A DNA stretch of 30,889 nt, taken from a virus. This document shows, piece after piece, positions 16,122 through 23,751 of the stretch. Both the position numbers and the translations under genes were made by a program. The notes beneath the pieces are model-generated. The model was not told the origin of the DNA and ran no database searches. It worked only from the letters and a program-made list of their open reading frames with translations. The stretch covers positions 1-30,889 of IMG/VR virus record IMGVR_UViG_3300046703_000030; one strand, given 5' to 3'. Within the stretch, counting starts at the first letter, position 1. The number at the start of each line of letters is the position of its first letter.

Positions 16122-16603
16122 ATCTTGACCTCGCCTAGCAATCCTTTCATCAAAGCTATTGCCTCAGCTTTTGCAGGAGTGATTACCGGATCAATAAAGT
16201 TAGCGGCTTTCGTACCTTTCTTGCCGATGCTTCTGGCAATTAGGAATGCAACCGATTCAGGTGTAGCGCCACCTAGATTAAGATGCTTTGTAACTACCCA
16301 ACTCGCAAGAGCGGCTTGCCCTTCTGCGCTTACAGGGTGTGGTTTAGTTCCTTTGTCCACCCACGTCGTATATTTAGCATCAGCAACGACCTGAACTGTT
16401 GGATTATTTGCACTGCCGTTTATCGAATGAATCTTATTTGCCATGTTACTTGATGCTCTAGGAGCTGCGGCTTTTAATCTTGATGCCGTTAAGAGTCCTA
16501 ACCGATTCAACTTGTCAGATACCGCTCTTTTGATTTTGGGTTCTGCTGCGTTGAACCGTTGTATCATTACGGATGCGTCCAATTTAGCGGATACTCCTGC
16601 CAT
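16118..16603 (-). CDS. HK97 gp10-like neck/tail-completion protein
   Basis: This 161-residue protein starts at ATG 16603, sharing a base with the previous TGA. The N-terminal half is helical and basic (IKRAVSDKLNRLGLLTASRLKAAAP). It is followed by the family's typical YTTWVDKGTKPHPV segment, and the end carries NFIDPVITPAKAEAIALMKG. This matches the HK97 gp10 family of head-tail connection proteins. The order adaptor, closure protein, gp10, terminator is the standard one. Confidence 0.85.
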   Translation of the reverse strand: MAGVSAKLDASVMIQRFNAAEPKIKRAVSDKLNRLGLLTASRLKAAAPRASSNMANKIHSINGSANNPTVQVVADAKYTTWVDKGTKPHPVSAEGQAALASWVVTKHLNLGGATPESVAFLIARSIGKKGTKAANFIDPVITPAKAEAIALMKGLLGEVKI

Positions 16604-17061
16604 CAGTAAGCCCCCGCTTGAGTCGTGTGTTCTTTACAATCGAGCATCATCCACGTATTGTTAGTAGTAGGTGCGACTGTGTGAATCCTTGCATAATGCC
16701 AAGCACTCTCGAAATACCATTTAGCTCGCATATCTGCCTTGATTCTTGTATCGTATCTGATTCGTATTGTGTGTGTTAAGGTGATATTCTCTGCTAATGC
16801 CATAATTGCAGTCTCAGGGCGTGGGTCTTGGATATCCGCAGGAATGCCGACGCCGTCAGGACCGACAATGTAATCTTCCCAGTCTTGAGGTGTACCCCCT
16901 GCTGTGTCAATCGTCCCCTTCGGCTGCTGAACAATGAGCATCTTGTCCATGTTTGCGAGTTCAGTCCCCATGCCCGGATTACGAACACGTACCCATCTTT
17001 GATAGCCCAGCGCGGACTTTGTAGGATCTCTGGAAACCCACTGATATCTAGTAGTCGGCAC
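16603..17061 (-). CDS. Head-closure / head-tail stopper protein
   Basis: This 152-residue protein begins with GTG at 17061, overlapping the preceding TAG, behind GGTGAAC. It is beta-rich, with an early YQRWVRVRNPG strand, a middle WEDYIVGPDGVGIPADIQ loop, and the closing pair HTIRIRYDTRIKADMRAKW and ARIHTVAP. The phrase 'H.IRIRYD..I...MR..W' is characteristic of phage head-tail joining (SPP1 gp16-like) proteins that plug the portal after packaging. The first 100 residues are longer and less typical than in short family members. Confidence 0.82.
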   Translation of the reverse strand: MPTTRYQWVSRDPTKSALGYQRWVRVRNPGMGTELANMDKMLIVQQPKGTIDTAGGTPQDWEDYIVGPDGVGIPADIQDPRPETAIMALAENITLTHTIRIRYDTRIKADMRAKWYFESAWHYARIHTVAPTTNNTWMMLDCKEHTTQAGAY

Positions 17062-17723
17062 TACAGTTCACCAGCTTCAATTCTATAACTCTGTACTAAA
17101 TCAGTAGCTAACGTTGGCAGTGAGTAGTCATGCAGTTCTCGTGCACCATACCACTGTGCAACCGTGAGTCTGACCGCTTGTCTTATGAGTGGTGGCACTT
17201 TATCAATCGTGTCTCCGTATCCTGCGGTATATTGAATCCTGTAATAACCCCTGATGTAGTAGATCCAAACAGCCCCGTAAACCAATTGTAGTTCTGCGGG
17301 CTGCGTTTCGATGTTGACTACGTAAGAGTCATCAGGTTGCGCATGCGTGGTTCCATCCTGTTCAACTGCACAAACCCCTGTTACTTCCTGACATGGAGGG
17401 CGATATAGTTTGATAAGCCCGGGCAACGCTTCGTATGCGTAGGTCAACCCGGCAAGTTTCGGGATTACTTTTAATCTAGGTTTAAGCACCATCTCAAGCG
17501 TCTGCGTCATGAACGCCCGGCCTGTGTATAGTTCTAATAAAGTTGTAGCGCCAGCGATTAGATCCTCAATGAACTGTCGTTCTCTTGCGAGTGCGGGGTT
17601 TGAGTAGTCCATCTTGAGGAAGTTCATCATGTCGTCAGTTTCTACTGGGTAATTCGCGGGTGGTGTGATCGTGTTTACTGCGTATCGTACAGAGTAGCCA
17701 CCTTCATCGCTTGATTCGTTCAT
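17061..17723 (-). CDS. gp6/gp15-like head-tail adaptor protein
   Basis: This 220-residue protein overlaps the upstream gene by ATGA. It has the family's helical opening (VETDDMMNFLKMDYSN, then RERQFIEDLIAGATTLLELYTGRAF), a beta middle (LIKLYRPPCQEVTGVCAVEQ) and the late QYTAGYGDTIDKVPPLIRQA helix with AQWYGARE. This is the classic pattern of HK97 gp6 / SPP1 gp15 type adaptors, which form a ring below the portal. Two Cys in the middle strand region are not a general family feature. Confidence 0.9.
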   Translation of the reverse strand: MNESSDEGGYSVRYAVNTITPPANYPVETDDMMNFLKMDYSNPALARERQFIEDLIAGATTLLELYTGRAFMTQTLEMVLKPRLKVIPKLAGLTYAYEALPGLIKLYRPPCQEVTGVCAVEQDGTTHAQPDDSYVVNIETQPAELQLVYGAVWIYYIRGYYRIQYTAGYGDTIDKVPPLIRQAVRLTVAQWYGARELHDYSLPTLATDLVQSYRIEAGEL

Positions 17724-18082
17724 GGTGCTGCCTCCGGAATAACAAGACTTGGATCAAGTTGGAGTAGTCCTTTCATCATAACTTGCGTAAATCCCCCATA
17801 GTCCATTCTTAACTGATGGTCATACGTGAGTGGGGCAAGGTCTGTCGTGTCGTCATCTTCTAAGGTGATAACGACTTCACCTCTGTTCGTTGTTTGATTT
17901 GAGATAGTGATTCCGTCACCTACTGTTTTAGTGACTACTGTTCCAGTTAGAATATGCCACATTCTCCATTCAAATACAAAGTTTGTTATGTCGTCTTTAG
18001 CAAGGGCTGCCGTTTCAACCGTCGCTGTAATACTTCTTGTCTCTCCTTGCCTCATTTCAATAAGGGGTATGATCGTAGTCAT
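17720..18082 (-). CDS. Ig-like small virion protein of the connector region (120 aa)
   Basis: I take ATG at 18082, which overlaps the stop of the repeat protein as ATGA; an in-frame TTG at 18091 is an alternative. The protein is a single beta sandwich: MRQGETRSITATVET, then FVFEWRMWHILTGTVVTK, GEVVITLEDDDTTDLAPLTY, and a late DYGGFTQVMMKGLLQLDP. Proteins reading 'QG.T..I..TV...' and 'V.I.L...DT..L....Y' are common beside phage connector or baseplate genes. The family name is not certain. It may be a minor head or neck protein that anchors the large repeat protein encoded immediately upstream, which is inference from coupling. Confidence 0.7.
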   Translation of the reverse strand: MTTIIPLIEMRQGETRSITATVETAALAKDDITNFVFEWRMWHILTGTVVTKTVGDGITISNQTTNRGEVVITLEDDDTTDLAPLTYDHQLRMDYGGFTQVMMKGLLQLDPSLVIPEAAP

Positions 18083-20967
18083 GATCCACAACTCACCGCC
18101 AAGTCTTGATTTTCTATCAGGATTATGCCGCTAACATCAGATTTTTTAATGATAGTATCAGTCTCATTCGCTTTTTCAATCAGTGTAATTTCCGTTATTG
18201 CATCTTCTAAGGCAGTTGCAGTCATGCCGCCAGCTTCGATTAGCGTCACTTCGATTGTTGGATAGATCGTTTGTAGTGCTCTGCATAGATTAGCAGACGC
18301 AACCACTCCGGGAGTAGACATATCGACATTTGGATTTGCTGATGATGTGACTATAACTGCCGGGACTGAGGTCGTTACGTTTGGAATGGTTACTTCAGTA
18401 AACGACGGGCTGCTTGAGATTGAAGGAACTACTGCTGGCGTTGATGTTGTCGCTCCCGGACAGGACATCGCTACGTTTATAGAAATCGAAGGAACTACTG
18501 CTGGAATAGAAGTAACCGTATTAGGAACTGTTGACTGGTTCCATGCGTAATTGCCTTCTGTCGATATACTAGGAATTACTGATGTTGTTGATGTTGTCGG
18601 GACTGTGGCTTCAGTATAAGATGAGTCCTGCACGATTGAGGGGACTACGCTCGGAACAGTAGTTGTGCTGCTAGGAATGGTCGCTTCAGCATACGTCCGA
18701 TCCTGCTCTATTGAAGGAACCACTGTAGGGGTAGCAGCAACCACATCAGGAATTATATTAAAGAAGAAATTGACGTTCTTTTCATACGTAACTACAACAG
18801 CGGGTATTGATGTTTCAGTAGTTGGAATGGTAGACTCGGTATAAGCTGCATCTTGTAAGATTGAAGGCACAACGGCTAGTGTTTCTGCTGTTGCGTTAGG
18901 CACAGTTGATTGTGTCCATATACAATTGCCTTCAGATGATATGCTCGGAACGTTTGATGTTGTGGTTGTATTAGGAACTACTGTTTGTGTGAACGTAGGA
19001 TTTGATTCATCAACAGATGGAACCACTGCGGGTATTGATGACTCAGTTGAGGGAATGGCCGCCTCATTAAACCCCCGGTCTTGTAAGATTGAAGGAACTA
19101 CTGAAGGTATTGAGGACTCAGTAGTTGGAAGCATAGCCTCAGTAAACGTAGGGTTGGAGATTAACGAGGGAACAACTACTTGTGTCGATGCTGTTGCATC
19201 TGGAATGGTAGACGCTGTCCATGTCGCGTTACCTTCTGCTGATATGCTTGGAATAACCGAAACGGATTCTGTAGTAGGTACAACCGTTTCTGTAAAGGTT
19301 GGATTAGAAACAGTCGAGGGCACAACTACTTGTGTTTCTGCTGTTACAGTGGGTATTGTTGTTTCTGTATATGTCGGACTTTGAATAATAGAAGGAACAA
19401 CTACTTGTGTTTCAGAGGTTGTATCTGGGACAGTTGTTTGCGTATATGTTGCATTTTGACCTGCTGATGCATCAACGGCAGGGATTGATGTGGTAGTTGT
19501 TGGTATTGTTGTTTCTGTATAACCCCGATCCTGAACTATTGTAGGAACAACTACTTGTGTTTCTTCTGTCGCATTTGGAATAGTCGATTGTGTATATGTC
19601 CGATCCTGTTCTACTGAAGGAACTACTGCTGGTATAGTTGACGCAGTAGAGGGAATCGTTGATTCTGTATAAGTTGGATTGCAGATTAAAGAAGGAACAA
19701 CTACCTGTGTCTCTGCTGTTGTGTTAGGGATAGTAGCTTCTGTATACTCACGGTCTTGTAAAATTGAGGGCGTTGGTGAGATAGAAGATGTAGAAGAAGT
19801 TGGTATTGTGCTCTCTGTGTAAGTAGGATTTGACTCTAGTGTTACGCCTACTGTTGGGACTGCTGTTATCGCGTGTGGTTGCGGGTCTTCATTGACTGAC
19901 CTATTCTGCACGATTGAAGGAACAACTACTTGCGTTGCTGCTGTCGAGTCAGGGACTGTTGCCTCAGTGTATGTTGGACTCTGAACTATTGAAGGCACTA
20001 CTGTTTGCGTGGTTGCTGTCGAGTCTGGAACAGCAGTTTGTGTATACGTTGGACTTTGAACTATTGAAGAGACTACTGTAGGAATTGAAGTAGTCGAGTT
20101 TGGAACCGTTGCCTCAGTATACGTTGGATTGCTGATTTTCGTGACGACCGGACTAACGCTTGCGCTTACTGTGGATGATACGGTCGTTTGTGTATAGGTT
20201 GCATTAGTCGCATCGGGAACGTTAGTAATACTTGGACTAACTGAAGATGATGTGCTGCCCGCAACAGTAGTCATAAATATGTAGGGGCCTGTTGAAGTGC
20301 GCCATAGATCGTTATTATAATTATCAGTCATCTCGGCATCAGATAATATAACGTTATGCCATCGGAAGAGGGCTAATTTGGCAGGTAGGTATACCGATCC
20401 ACTTAACGTATTAAAGAGTGCCGCGTTGAACGCGGAATCACTCGCCCAATCGCTTATCGAGCCGCTCCAATTTTGCAGCGCTTTAGATGCGTTATTTACC
20501 TTAAAGACCGGGGTATTATCCCAATCGGTCATATCCCACGTTACCTGAACAAAATACCAGTTACCGCCGGTGGCTGCGAAACTACCTGATGTGCTGTAAT
20601 CGCGCCCCCCGCTAAACGCCGCATTAGGGCGATATATTTCTAACGTGCCGTTGTGAAGTAAATTAAGTTTAAAACTACCCTTTCTAATAAGGGGTGTTGT
20701 ATCCCCCGCCGGTAACGCCGTTAAGTAAAACAGAAATTCCCATGTTACAAGCGAGGGATTATTAATAGACGTGCCTTTAGTGATGTGTACCTCATCGGTA
20801 GAGTCCGTGAAATCAAATGCCGTAGCTCCCGATGGGAGTAATACATAATCGTCGTCTATTGCGGTTCCGTCGTATGCGGCGGCCCCCATTTCGTTATCTA
20901 TGGTTTTCCCGGGTGACGCGGGCCACGTTGTATATTTGACTACTGCATTAGCTTCGTGAACAGTCAT
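18079..20967 (-). CDS. LamG plus 26-copy 25-residue repeat virion adhesin or fibre (962 aa)
   Basis: The ATG at 20967 follows TAGGTAAACAAAAG. Residues about 1-230 form a LamG/concanavalin-like domain whose start (MTVHEANAVVKYTTWPAS) is plainly related to the hub protein's LamG domains. Residues about 250-890 are about 26 tandem repeats of 25 residues, with consensus like NPTYTEATVPNSTAETQVVV followed by PSIVQ. They are extremely rich in Thr, Ser, Pro and Val, almost free of Lys and Arg, and likely form beta strands stacked into a rod. The last 70 residues are different: short helices and strands with EITLIEKANETDTIIKKS, perhaps an attachment domain. There is no signal peptide. Location among the neck genes suggests a head or neck fibre or whisker, but the function is unproven. 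Confidence 0.78.
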   Translation of the reverse strand: MTVHEANAVVKYTTWPASPGKTIDNEMGAAAYDGTAIDDDYVLLPSGATAFDFTDSTDEVHITKGTSINNPSLVTWEFLFYLTALPAGDTTPLIRKGSFKLNLLHNGTLEIYRPNAAFSGGRDYSTSGSFAATGGNWYFVQVTWDMTDWDNTPVFKVNNASKALQNWSGSISDWASDSAFNAALFNTLSGSVYLPAKLALFRWHNVILSDAEMTDNYNNDLWRTSTGPYIFMTTVAGSTSSSVSPSITNVPDATNATYTQTTVSSTVSASVSPVVTKISNPTYTEATVPNSTTSIPTVVSSIVQSPTYTQTAVPDSTATTQTVVPSIVQSPTYTEATVPDSTAATQVVVPSIVQNRSVNEDPQPHAITAVPTVGVTLESNPTYTESTIPTSSTSSISPTPSILQDREYTEATIPNTTAETQVVVPSLICNPTYTESTIPSTASTIPAVVPSVEQDRTYTQSTIPNATEETQVVVPTIVQDRGYTETTIPTTTTSIPAVDASAGQNATYTQTTVPDTTSETQVVVPSIIQSPTYTETTIPTVTAETQVVVPSTVSNPTFTETVVPTTESVSVIPSISAEGNATWTASTIPDATASTQVVVPSLISNPTFTEAMLPTTESSIPSVVPSILQDRGFNEAAIPSTESSIPAVVPSVDESNPTFTQTVVPNTTTTSNVPSISSEGNCIWTQSTVPNATAETLAVVPSILQDAAYTESTIPTTETSIPAVVVTYEKNVNFFFNIIPDVVAATPTVVPSIEQDRTYAEATIPSSTTTVPSVVPSIVQDSSYTEATVPTTSTTSVIPSISTEGNYAWNQSTVPNTVTSIPAVVPSISINVAMSCPGATTSTPAVVPSISSSPSFTEVTIPNVTTSVPAVIVTSSANPNVDMSTPGVVASANLCRALQTIYPTIEVTLIEAGGMTATALEDAITEITLIEKANETDTIIKKSDVSGIILIENQDLAVSCGS
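18300..20212 (-). repeat. Tandem 75-bp coding repeats (about 26 copies)
   Basis: Most copies are exactly 25 codons. Some adjacent or alternate copies are nearly identical in DNA, such as the plus-strand phrase ggaacaactacttgtgtttc near 19320, 19395 and 19545 with close variants near 19170, 19695 and 19920. This indicates recent expansion by slippage or unequal recombination. Three spacer types recur: one ending ETQVVVPS, one ending SIPAVVPS, and one ending VIPSISxEG followed by a Trp-containing copy. Confidence 0.9.
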
Positions 20968-20978
20968 CTTTTGTTTAC

Positions 20979-21344
20979 CTAACGCCTATCGCGTTTATCG
21001 TAGCTTCCACTCTCCACTCTGGGCATGAAACCATGTTTAGGAATCGGGATTTTACGATCCCAGTTAGAACAACCAGTGTCATTCCATCTAGGGCCTATGT
21101 GTTCCAGACCGTCCCACGTACAACGGCAGTTATAGTTCTCTGTGTCTTTTGGGAATTGTGGTAATTCTCTTCCACGTCTACAACTTGTACAATTGTATAT
21201 TTCGTGTTGACGTGGGAAGATATCGTTCTTTACCGTGACTTTAGGGGGGTACGCTTTACATATCATCATCCATTCGTCAGGCTCAGAGTTAACCTGATTA
21301 ATGAACTCCTGCTTGTCATCAGGGTCCATAGGTTTGCCGGTCAT
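20979..21344 (-). CDS. Cys-rich putative zinc-binding protein (121 aa)
   Basis: The ATG at 21344 sits behind a perfect TAAGGAGGTCC ribosome site that includes the upstream stop. The protein is hydrophilic, with Cys at positions that pair well: one in MICKAYPP, then YNCTSCRRGREL, YNCRCTWDGLEHIGPRW and DTGCSNWDRK. Such a C-x(n)-CxxC ... CxC ... CxxW pattern suggests a small rubredoxin- or ribbon-like zinc fold. The C-terminus is basic (SYDKRDRR). No known family is recognised. It is one of several small Cys-rich proteins interleaved with structural genes here. Confidence 0.75.
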   Translation of the reverse strand: MTGKPMDPDDKQEFINQVNSEPDEWMMICKAYPPKVTVKNDIFPRQHEIYNCTSCRRGRELPQFPKDTENYNCRCTWDGLEHIGPRWNDTGCSNWDRKIPIPKHGFMPRVESGSYDKRDRR

Positions 21345-21354
21345 TTGGACCTCC

Positions 21355-21519
21355 TTAACTAAAATCCTCGCAAAAATTACACTCTAATTCCTCATCCGGC
21401 TTCTTGAAGATCATGCAGTGTAGATCCATCCAGTGCTTGCAGTTAATGCAGGGGCCGTGTTTAACAGTGACTACTGGGGGCATAGCCCCAGCTCCTGCCG
21501 TTGGTCGTACCAGTTCCAT
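21355..21519 (-). CDS. Small CxxC zinc-finger-like protein (54 aa)
   Basis: The open frame starts at ATG 21519, six bases after the upstream stop, and ends at TAA 21357-21355. That stop is merged with the ribosome site of the next gene. The product has HGPCINCKHWMDLHC, then ELECNFCEDFS, giving five Cys arranged as CxxC...C...CxxC. This looks like a zinc ribbon or knuckle and resembles the 47-residue protein at 30437-30580 in its general plan (CxxC, W, C, basic or acidic linker, C...C). The ribosome site is weak (GGAG about 14 bases upstream), so translation may depend on coupling. Confidence 0.7.
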   Translation of the reverse strand: MELVRPTAGAGAMPPVVTVKHGPCINCKHWMDLHCMIFKKPDEELECNFCEDFS

Positions 21520-21525
21520 CTAGAC

Positions 21526-21975
21526 TTATGTCTCCGCGCTTGCCGTCATCGTGAATACTCCACCGCTTGCGTTTGCCCAAGTGAGTGTGAGTGTCCCCGC
21601 TACGACTGCCTGAGTGCCTAGGTTGTGATATGAGAGTAGTGGATTTGCTGCTGTTTGAGTAGCACCGTGACACGTTGAAGCGTAATACGCTGTGAACGTT
21701 GCACTTGTCCATGCGGTTGCTGTGCTCTCGAAGTGTGTTACCGTACTGACCATGTGCGCTGTCGTCAGTGTGCCGATAGCCATAGTGCATCGGTCGTAAC
21801 CTGCTGATGCTTCTGTGACCTCATCTTCACCGACATCACTCCAATGTGCGTCGGTCTTTGTTGGTGCTTGGTTGACGTTTAGAATCACCTTAATGTCCGT
21901 ATCACCGCTATTCCACGTCACCTCACCTATCGCCATATGCGTTATCGCATTATCATATACTGCATTACCTGCCAT
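21526..21975 (-). CDS. Beta-rich virion-type protein (149 aa)
   Basis: The ATG at 21975 is preceded by AAGGAGG at about twelve bases. The sequence reads as a small phage structural protein: MAGNAVYDNAITHMAIGEVT, IKVILNVNQAP, GEDEVTEASAGYDR, then Ser/Thr-rich beta strands ending ASGGVFTMTASAET. The 'tEasaGYdR' turn is common in small virion proteins near capsid genes in many siphoviruses. A decoration or head-fibre role is plausible but unproven. It overlaps the end of the 59-residue zinc-finger gene by 11 bases. Confidence 0.75.
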   Translation of the reverse strand: MAGNAVYDNAITHMAIGEVTWNSGDTDIKVILNVNQAPTKTDAHWSDVGEDEVTEASAGYDRCTMAIGTLTTAHMVSTVTHFESTATAWTSATFTAYYASTCHGATQTAANPLLSYHNLGTQAVVAGTLTLTWANASGGVFTMTASAET

Positions 21976-22144
21976 AATTTGTCTTAGCCTCCTTTCTTAA
22001 CTTTTTGGTTTCCTTCTTTTCGCATTCAAAGCAGAGGAAGTCCCCCGCCTCTGAATCAACGTAGGGTTCTCCTACTGAATCATGTGAGATTAAATGCCCT
22101 AGTGCGTCTTTTCTGCACATTATACACGTGCCTTGTTCTGTCAT
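21965..22144 (-). CDS. Small two-CxxC zinc-finger-like protein (59 aa)
   Basis: This frame runs from ATG 22144 to TAA 21965. It contains CIMC near the N-terminus and CFEC about 37 residues later, followed by a Lys/Glu-rich tail (KKETKKLRKEAKTNYGR). The two CxxC pairs at this spacing suggest a treble-clef or ribbon zinc fold with a basic nucleic-acid-binding tail. Its ribosome site AGAGG lies inside a 17-base dyad that ends one base before the start codon, so expression may be controlled by that element. Confidence 0.75.
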   Translation of the reverse strand: MTEQGTCIMCRKDALGHLISHDSVGEPYVDSEAGDFLCFECEKKETKKLRKEAKTNYGR

Positions 22145-22145
22145 T

Positions 22146-22162
22146 GTTAGCCTCTGGTTAAC
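22146..22162 (-). promoter_or_regulatory. 17-bp dyad overlapping a ribosome binding site (copy 1 of 3)
   Basis: The plus-strand sequence is GTTAGCC-TCT-GGTTAAC. On the minus strand, and in RNA, it can form a seven-base-pair stem with one G-U pair and an AGA loop. The AGAGG ribosome site is partly in the loop, and the ATG begins one base after the dyad. Confidence 0.5.
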
Positions 22163-22165
22163 GTC

Positions 22166-22501
22166 TTAAAGAGCAATCCAGTTTAGAACTTGAGCAGCAT
22201 TTGAAGTAGTGCTCTTGCAGAAAATTAGATTTGCATTTGATACTGGGAAGACCATCGTAGCACCTGAGGTCATCGTAATAGGTAGATTAGTTGTCGCCGT
22301 TCCTACTACTACGTCAATCGTGTTCGTTGCTGGTGCGCTTACCCATAACATGCCACTTGCGCATGCCTGTGTTCCTAAGACTACTGCCGTTCCTGCTGTC
22401 GCTGGGCAGGTTACTGATCCTGCTACTGGTGCTGTACTGCCGCCTGTGCCTACGATTCTAACAGGCATGCCAAATGTACACGGATCTAATGGTTCGGTCA
22501 T
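22166..22501 (-). CDS. Small beta-rich virion-type protein (111 aa)
   Basis: It overlaps the upstream gene by ATGA and has GGTGG nine bases before the ATG. The product is low in charge and high in Ala, Thr, Val and Ser, with alternating strands (VVLGTQACASGMLWVSAPAT; TIDVVVGTATTNLPI; NLIFCKSTTSNAAQVLNWIA). This pattern is typical of small beta-sandwich decoration proteins. I recognise no specific family. Four Cys are spread out rather than in CxxC pairs, so disulfides or nothing are as likely as zinc. Confidence 0.7.
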   Translation of the reverse strand: MTEPLDPCTFGMPVRIVGTGGSTAPVAGSVTCPATAGTAVVLGTQACASGMLWVSAPATNTIDVVVGTATTNLPITMTSGATMVFPVSNANLIFCKSTTSNAAQVLNWIAL

Positions 22502-23223
22502 GTTGATGCCACCAGTTTATCGTAATAGACATAGATGCCCATCGTTCCCGCTGTGTTGTCGCCTTTCGTAACTGTCGCATTGATAACTGTGTCAGTGAGA
22601 TATGTCTTCGTTCGCCTATGTCCGTACGTCGTAACTGCCCAATTCCCGCCGGATGAAAGACTAAGAGTGCTGTTTGTCCCTGTCTCTGATAATGTAGAAT
22701 TAGCTCCACCTGTTTCAGCACCTGCCTCAAACGTCCATGTGCTATTTGCGCCAGTAAGTGCAAGTGAGCTGTTTGATCCAGTTAATGCTGCGGCAGTTGC
22801 TGTCTGAACAGCAGGAACCCAAAGATAAACACCATAACTTGCGGGGTCATCTCCGGTAATATCATTAAGCGTTTTACCTATATTCGCCGTCGCTAAGAAT
22901 CCGTCAGTGTCGCCTGTGTCGCCTATATCTATCGTTCCCGTTGTGCCTACTCTTGACGCTTCGCAAACGGTGATAACTCGCGTGACTGTTGAGATACTAG
23001 GAACTGTGCATATAGGAATAGTTTGTGTGCCTGTTCCGTAAAGACTGACTGAGAGATATTTAACAACGGTTTTATCCGCTACTTTCGCCGCCGCTAATGC
23101 GGTCGTATCTAGTGCAGCGATTGACGCCTTTGCCTCATCACTTATCTTTGCATACGTAACGCAAGCATCGTAAATCTGTTCTGTGTCCACGACGTTCGAG
23201 CCGTATCGTGTTCTACCTGTCAT
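22498..23223 (-). CDS. Putative virion protein with NST-rich beta repeats (241 aa)
   Basis: The protein has a helical N-terminus (VDTEQIYDACVTYAKISDEA) and a beta-rich remainder. A stretch at about residues 145-195 repeats GxNSTL or GxNSSL (SNSSLALTGANSTWTF, GGANSTLSETGTNSTLSLSS). It then returns to ordinary strands ending MGIYVYYDKLVAST. It lies in the run of genes after the capsid gene and likely codes for a virion surface protein. The ribosome site is weak (AAGTGA), and coupling to the upstream gene six bases away is plausible. The repeated N-x-S/T sequons could be glycosylated if the host does this. No family recognised. Confidence 0.7.
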   Translation of the reverse strand: MTGRTRYGSNVVDTEQIYDACVTYAKISDEAKASIAALDTTALAAAKVADKTVVKYLSVSLYGTGTQTIPICTVPSISTVTRVITVCEASRVGTTGTIDIGDTGDTDGFLATANIGKTLNDITGDDPASYGVYLWVPAVQTATAAALTGSNSSLALTGANSTWTFEAGAETGGANSTLSETGTNSTLSLSSGGNWAVTTYGHRRTKTYLTDTVINATVTKGDNTAGTMGIYVYYDKLVAST

Positions 23224-23229
23224 CAGAGA

Positions 23230-23487
23230 TCACTTCTTTCTCATTGGAGCACGAATCATCTTGTCTTTCTTGGGTGCTTCAGGTGCTTTCTTATCTGCTG
23301 CTTCTTTACGATCTGCACGCATCTCTTTTGCATGTTCCTTCTTATCTTCGAGCATCTTCCGATACTCTCTTGCATCCATTGCTACGCCACGTTCTATGAG
23401 TCTGGCTGCTTCTACTTCGTCATAGAATACTCCGTCGCCAATGTGTCTACCATTGACTTCTTTGATATACGCTACCATTTGTGCCAT
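23230..23487 (-). CDS. Small basic protein with Lys-rich tail (85 aa)
   Basis: The ATG at 23487 follows GGTGGAATC. The first 45 residues form a compact domain including FYDEVEAARLIERGVAMDA, and the last 40 are Lys/Ala/Glu-rich and likely helical or disordered (KAPEAPKKDKMIRAPMRKK). Short proteins of this shape often lie just downstream of phage capsid genes, where they may be minor head proteins. I do not recognise the family. Confidence 0.7.
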   Translation of the reverse strand: MAQMVAYIKEVNGRHIGDGVFYDEVEAARLIERGVAMDAREYRKMLEDKKEHAKEMRADRKEAADKKAPEAPKKDKMIRAPMRKK

Positions 23488-23495
23488 GATTCCAC

Positions 23496-23705
23496 CTATA
23501 GAATATGGAAGTAGTTGCCGTGTGTCTTTATGCCCGGCGAGTTGCGAGACGTGCTACCTGCATCGTGCGGAATCCCTGCCATTAATAGCAGTTCTGCAAT
23601 TGCTTGGTCAAGTGTTACGACTATGCCGTCTTGCGCTAAACGATATGCTATATAAGCCGTCATATTCGTGTCGTTTGTACTAGTTACTGTCCATGATGCT
23701 GACAT
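23496..23705 (-). CDS. Small hypothetical protein (69 aa)
   Basis: It starts at ATG 23705 behind an excellent GGAGGTCAAAAT site, so it is very likely translated. It contains one helix-rich segment (MTAYIAYRLAQDGIVVTLDQAIAEL, here about residues 15-39) followed by a Gly/Ser/His-containing tail ending NYFHIL. No recognised domain, Cys pair or membrane segment. A hairpin with a following T-rich stretch lies between it and the upstream gene. Confidence 0.7.
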   Translation of the reverse strand: MSASWTVTSTNDTNMTAYIAYRLAQDGIVVTLDQAIAELLLMAGIPHDAGSTSRNSPGIKTHGNYFHIL

Positions 23706-23718
23706 ATTTTGACCTCCT

Positions 23719-23750
23719 AAAATAAAGGAGTGGAGAGTTTGTTACTCTCC
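23719..23750 (-). terminator. Hairpin followed by T-rich tract, possible terminator or processing site
   Basis: On the minus strand GGAGAGT-AACAA-ACTCTCC forms a perfect seven-base-pair stem, then ACTCC and TTTATTTT follow. It lies between the stop at 23752 and the ribosome site of the next gene. Because the operon continues, it may only attenuate transcription or protect the 3' end of the abundant capsid-region message. Confidence 0.5.
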
Positions 23751-23751
23751 T

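Noticed and set aside
18300-20212. CRISPR-like array
   Set aside because: The repeats are contiguous 75-bp coding units without spacers, in frame and translated.
186-20967. Diversity-generating retroelement acting on the LamG genes
   Set aside because: No reverse transcriptase, template repeat or A-to-N variable region was seen in the window.
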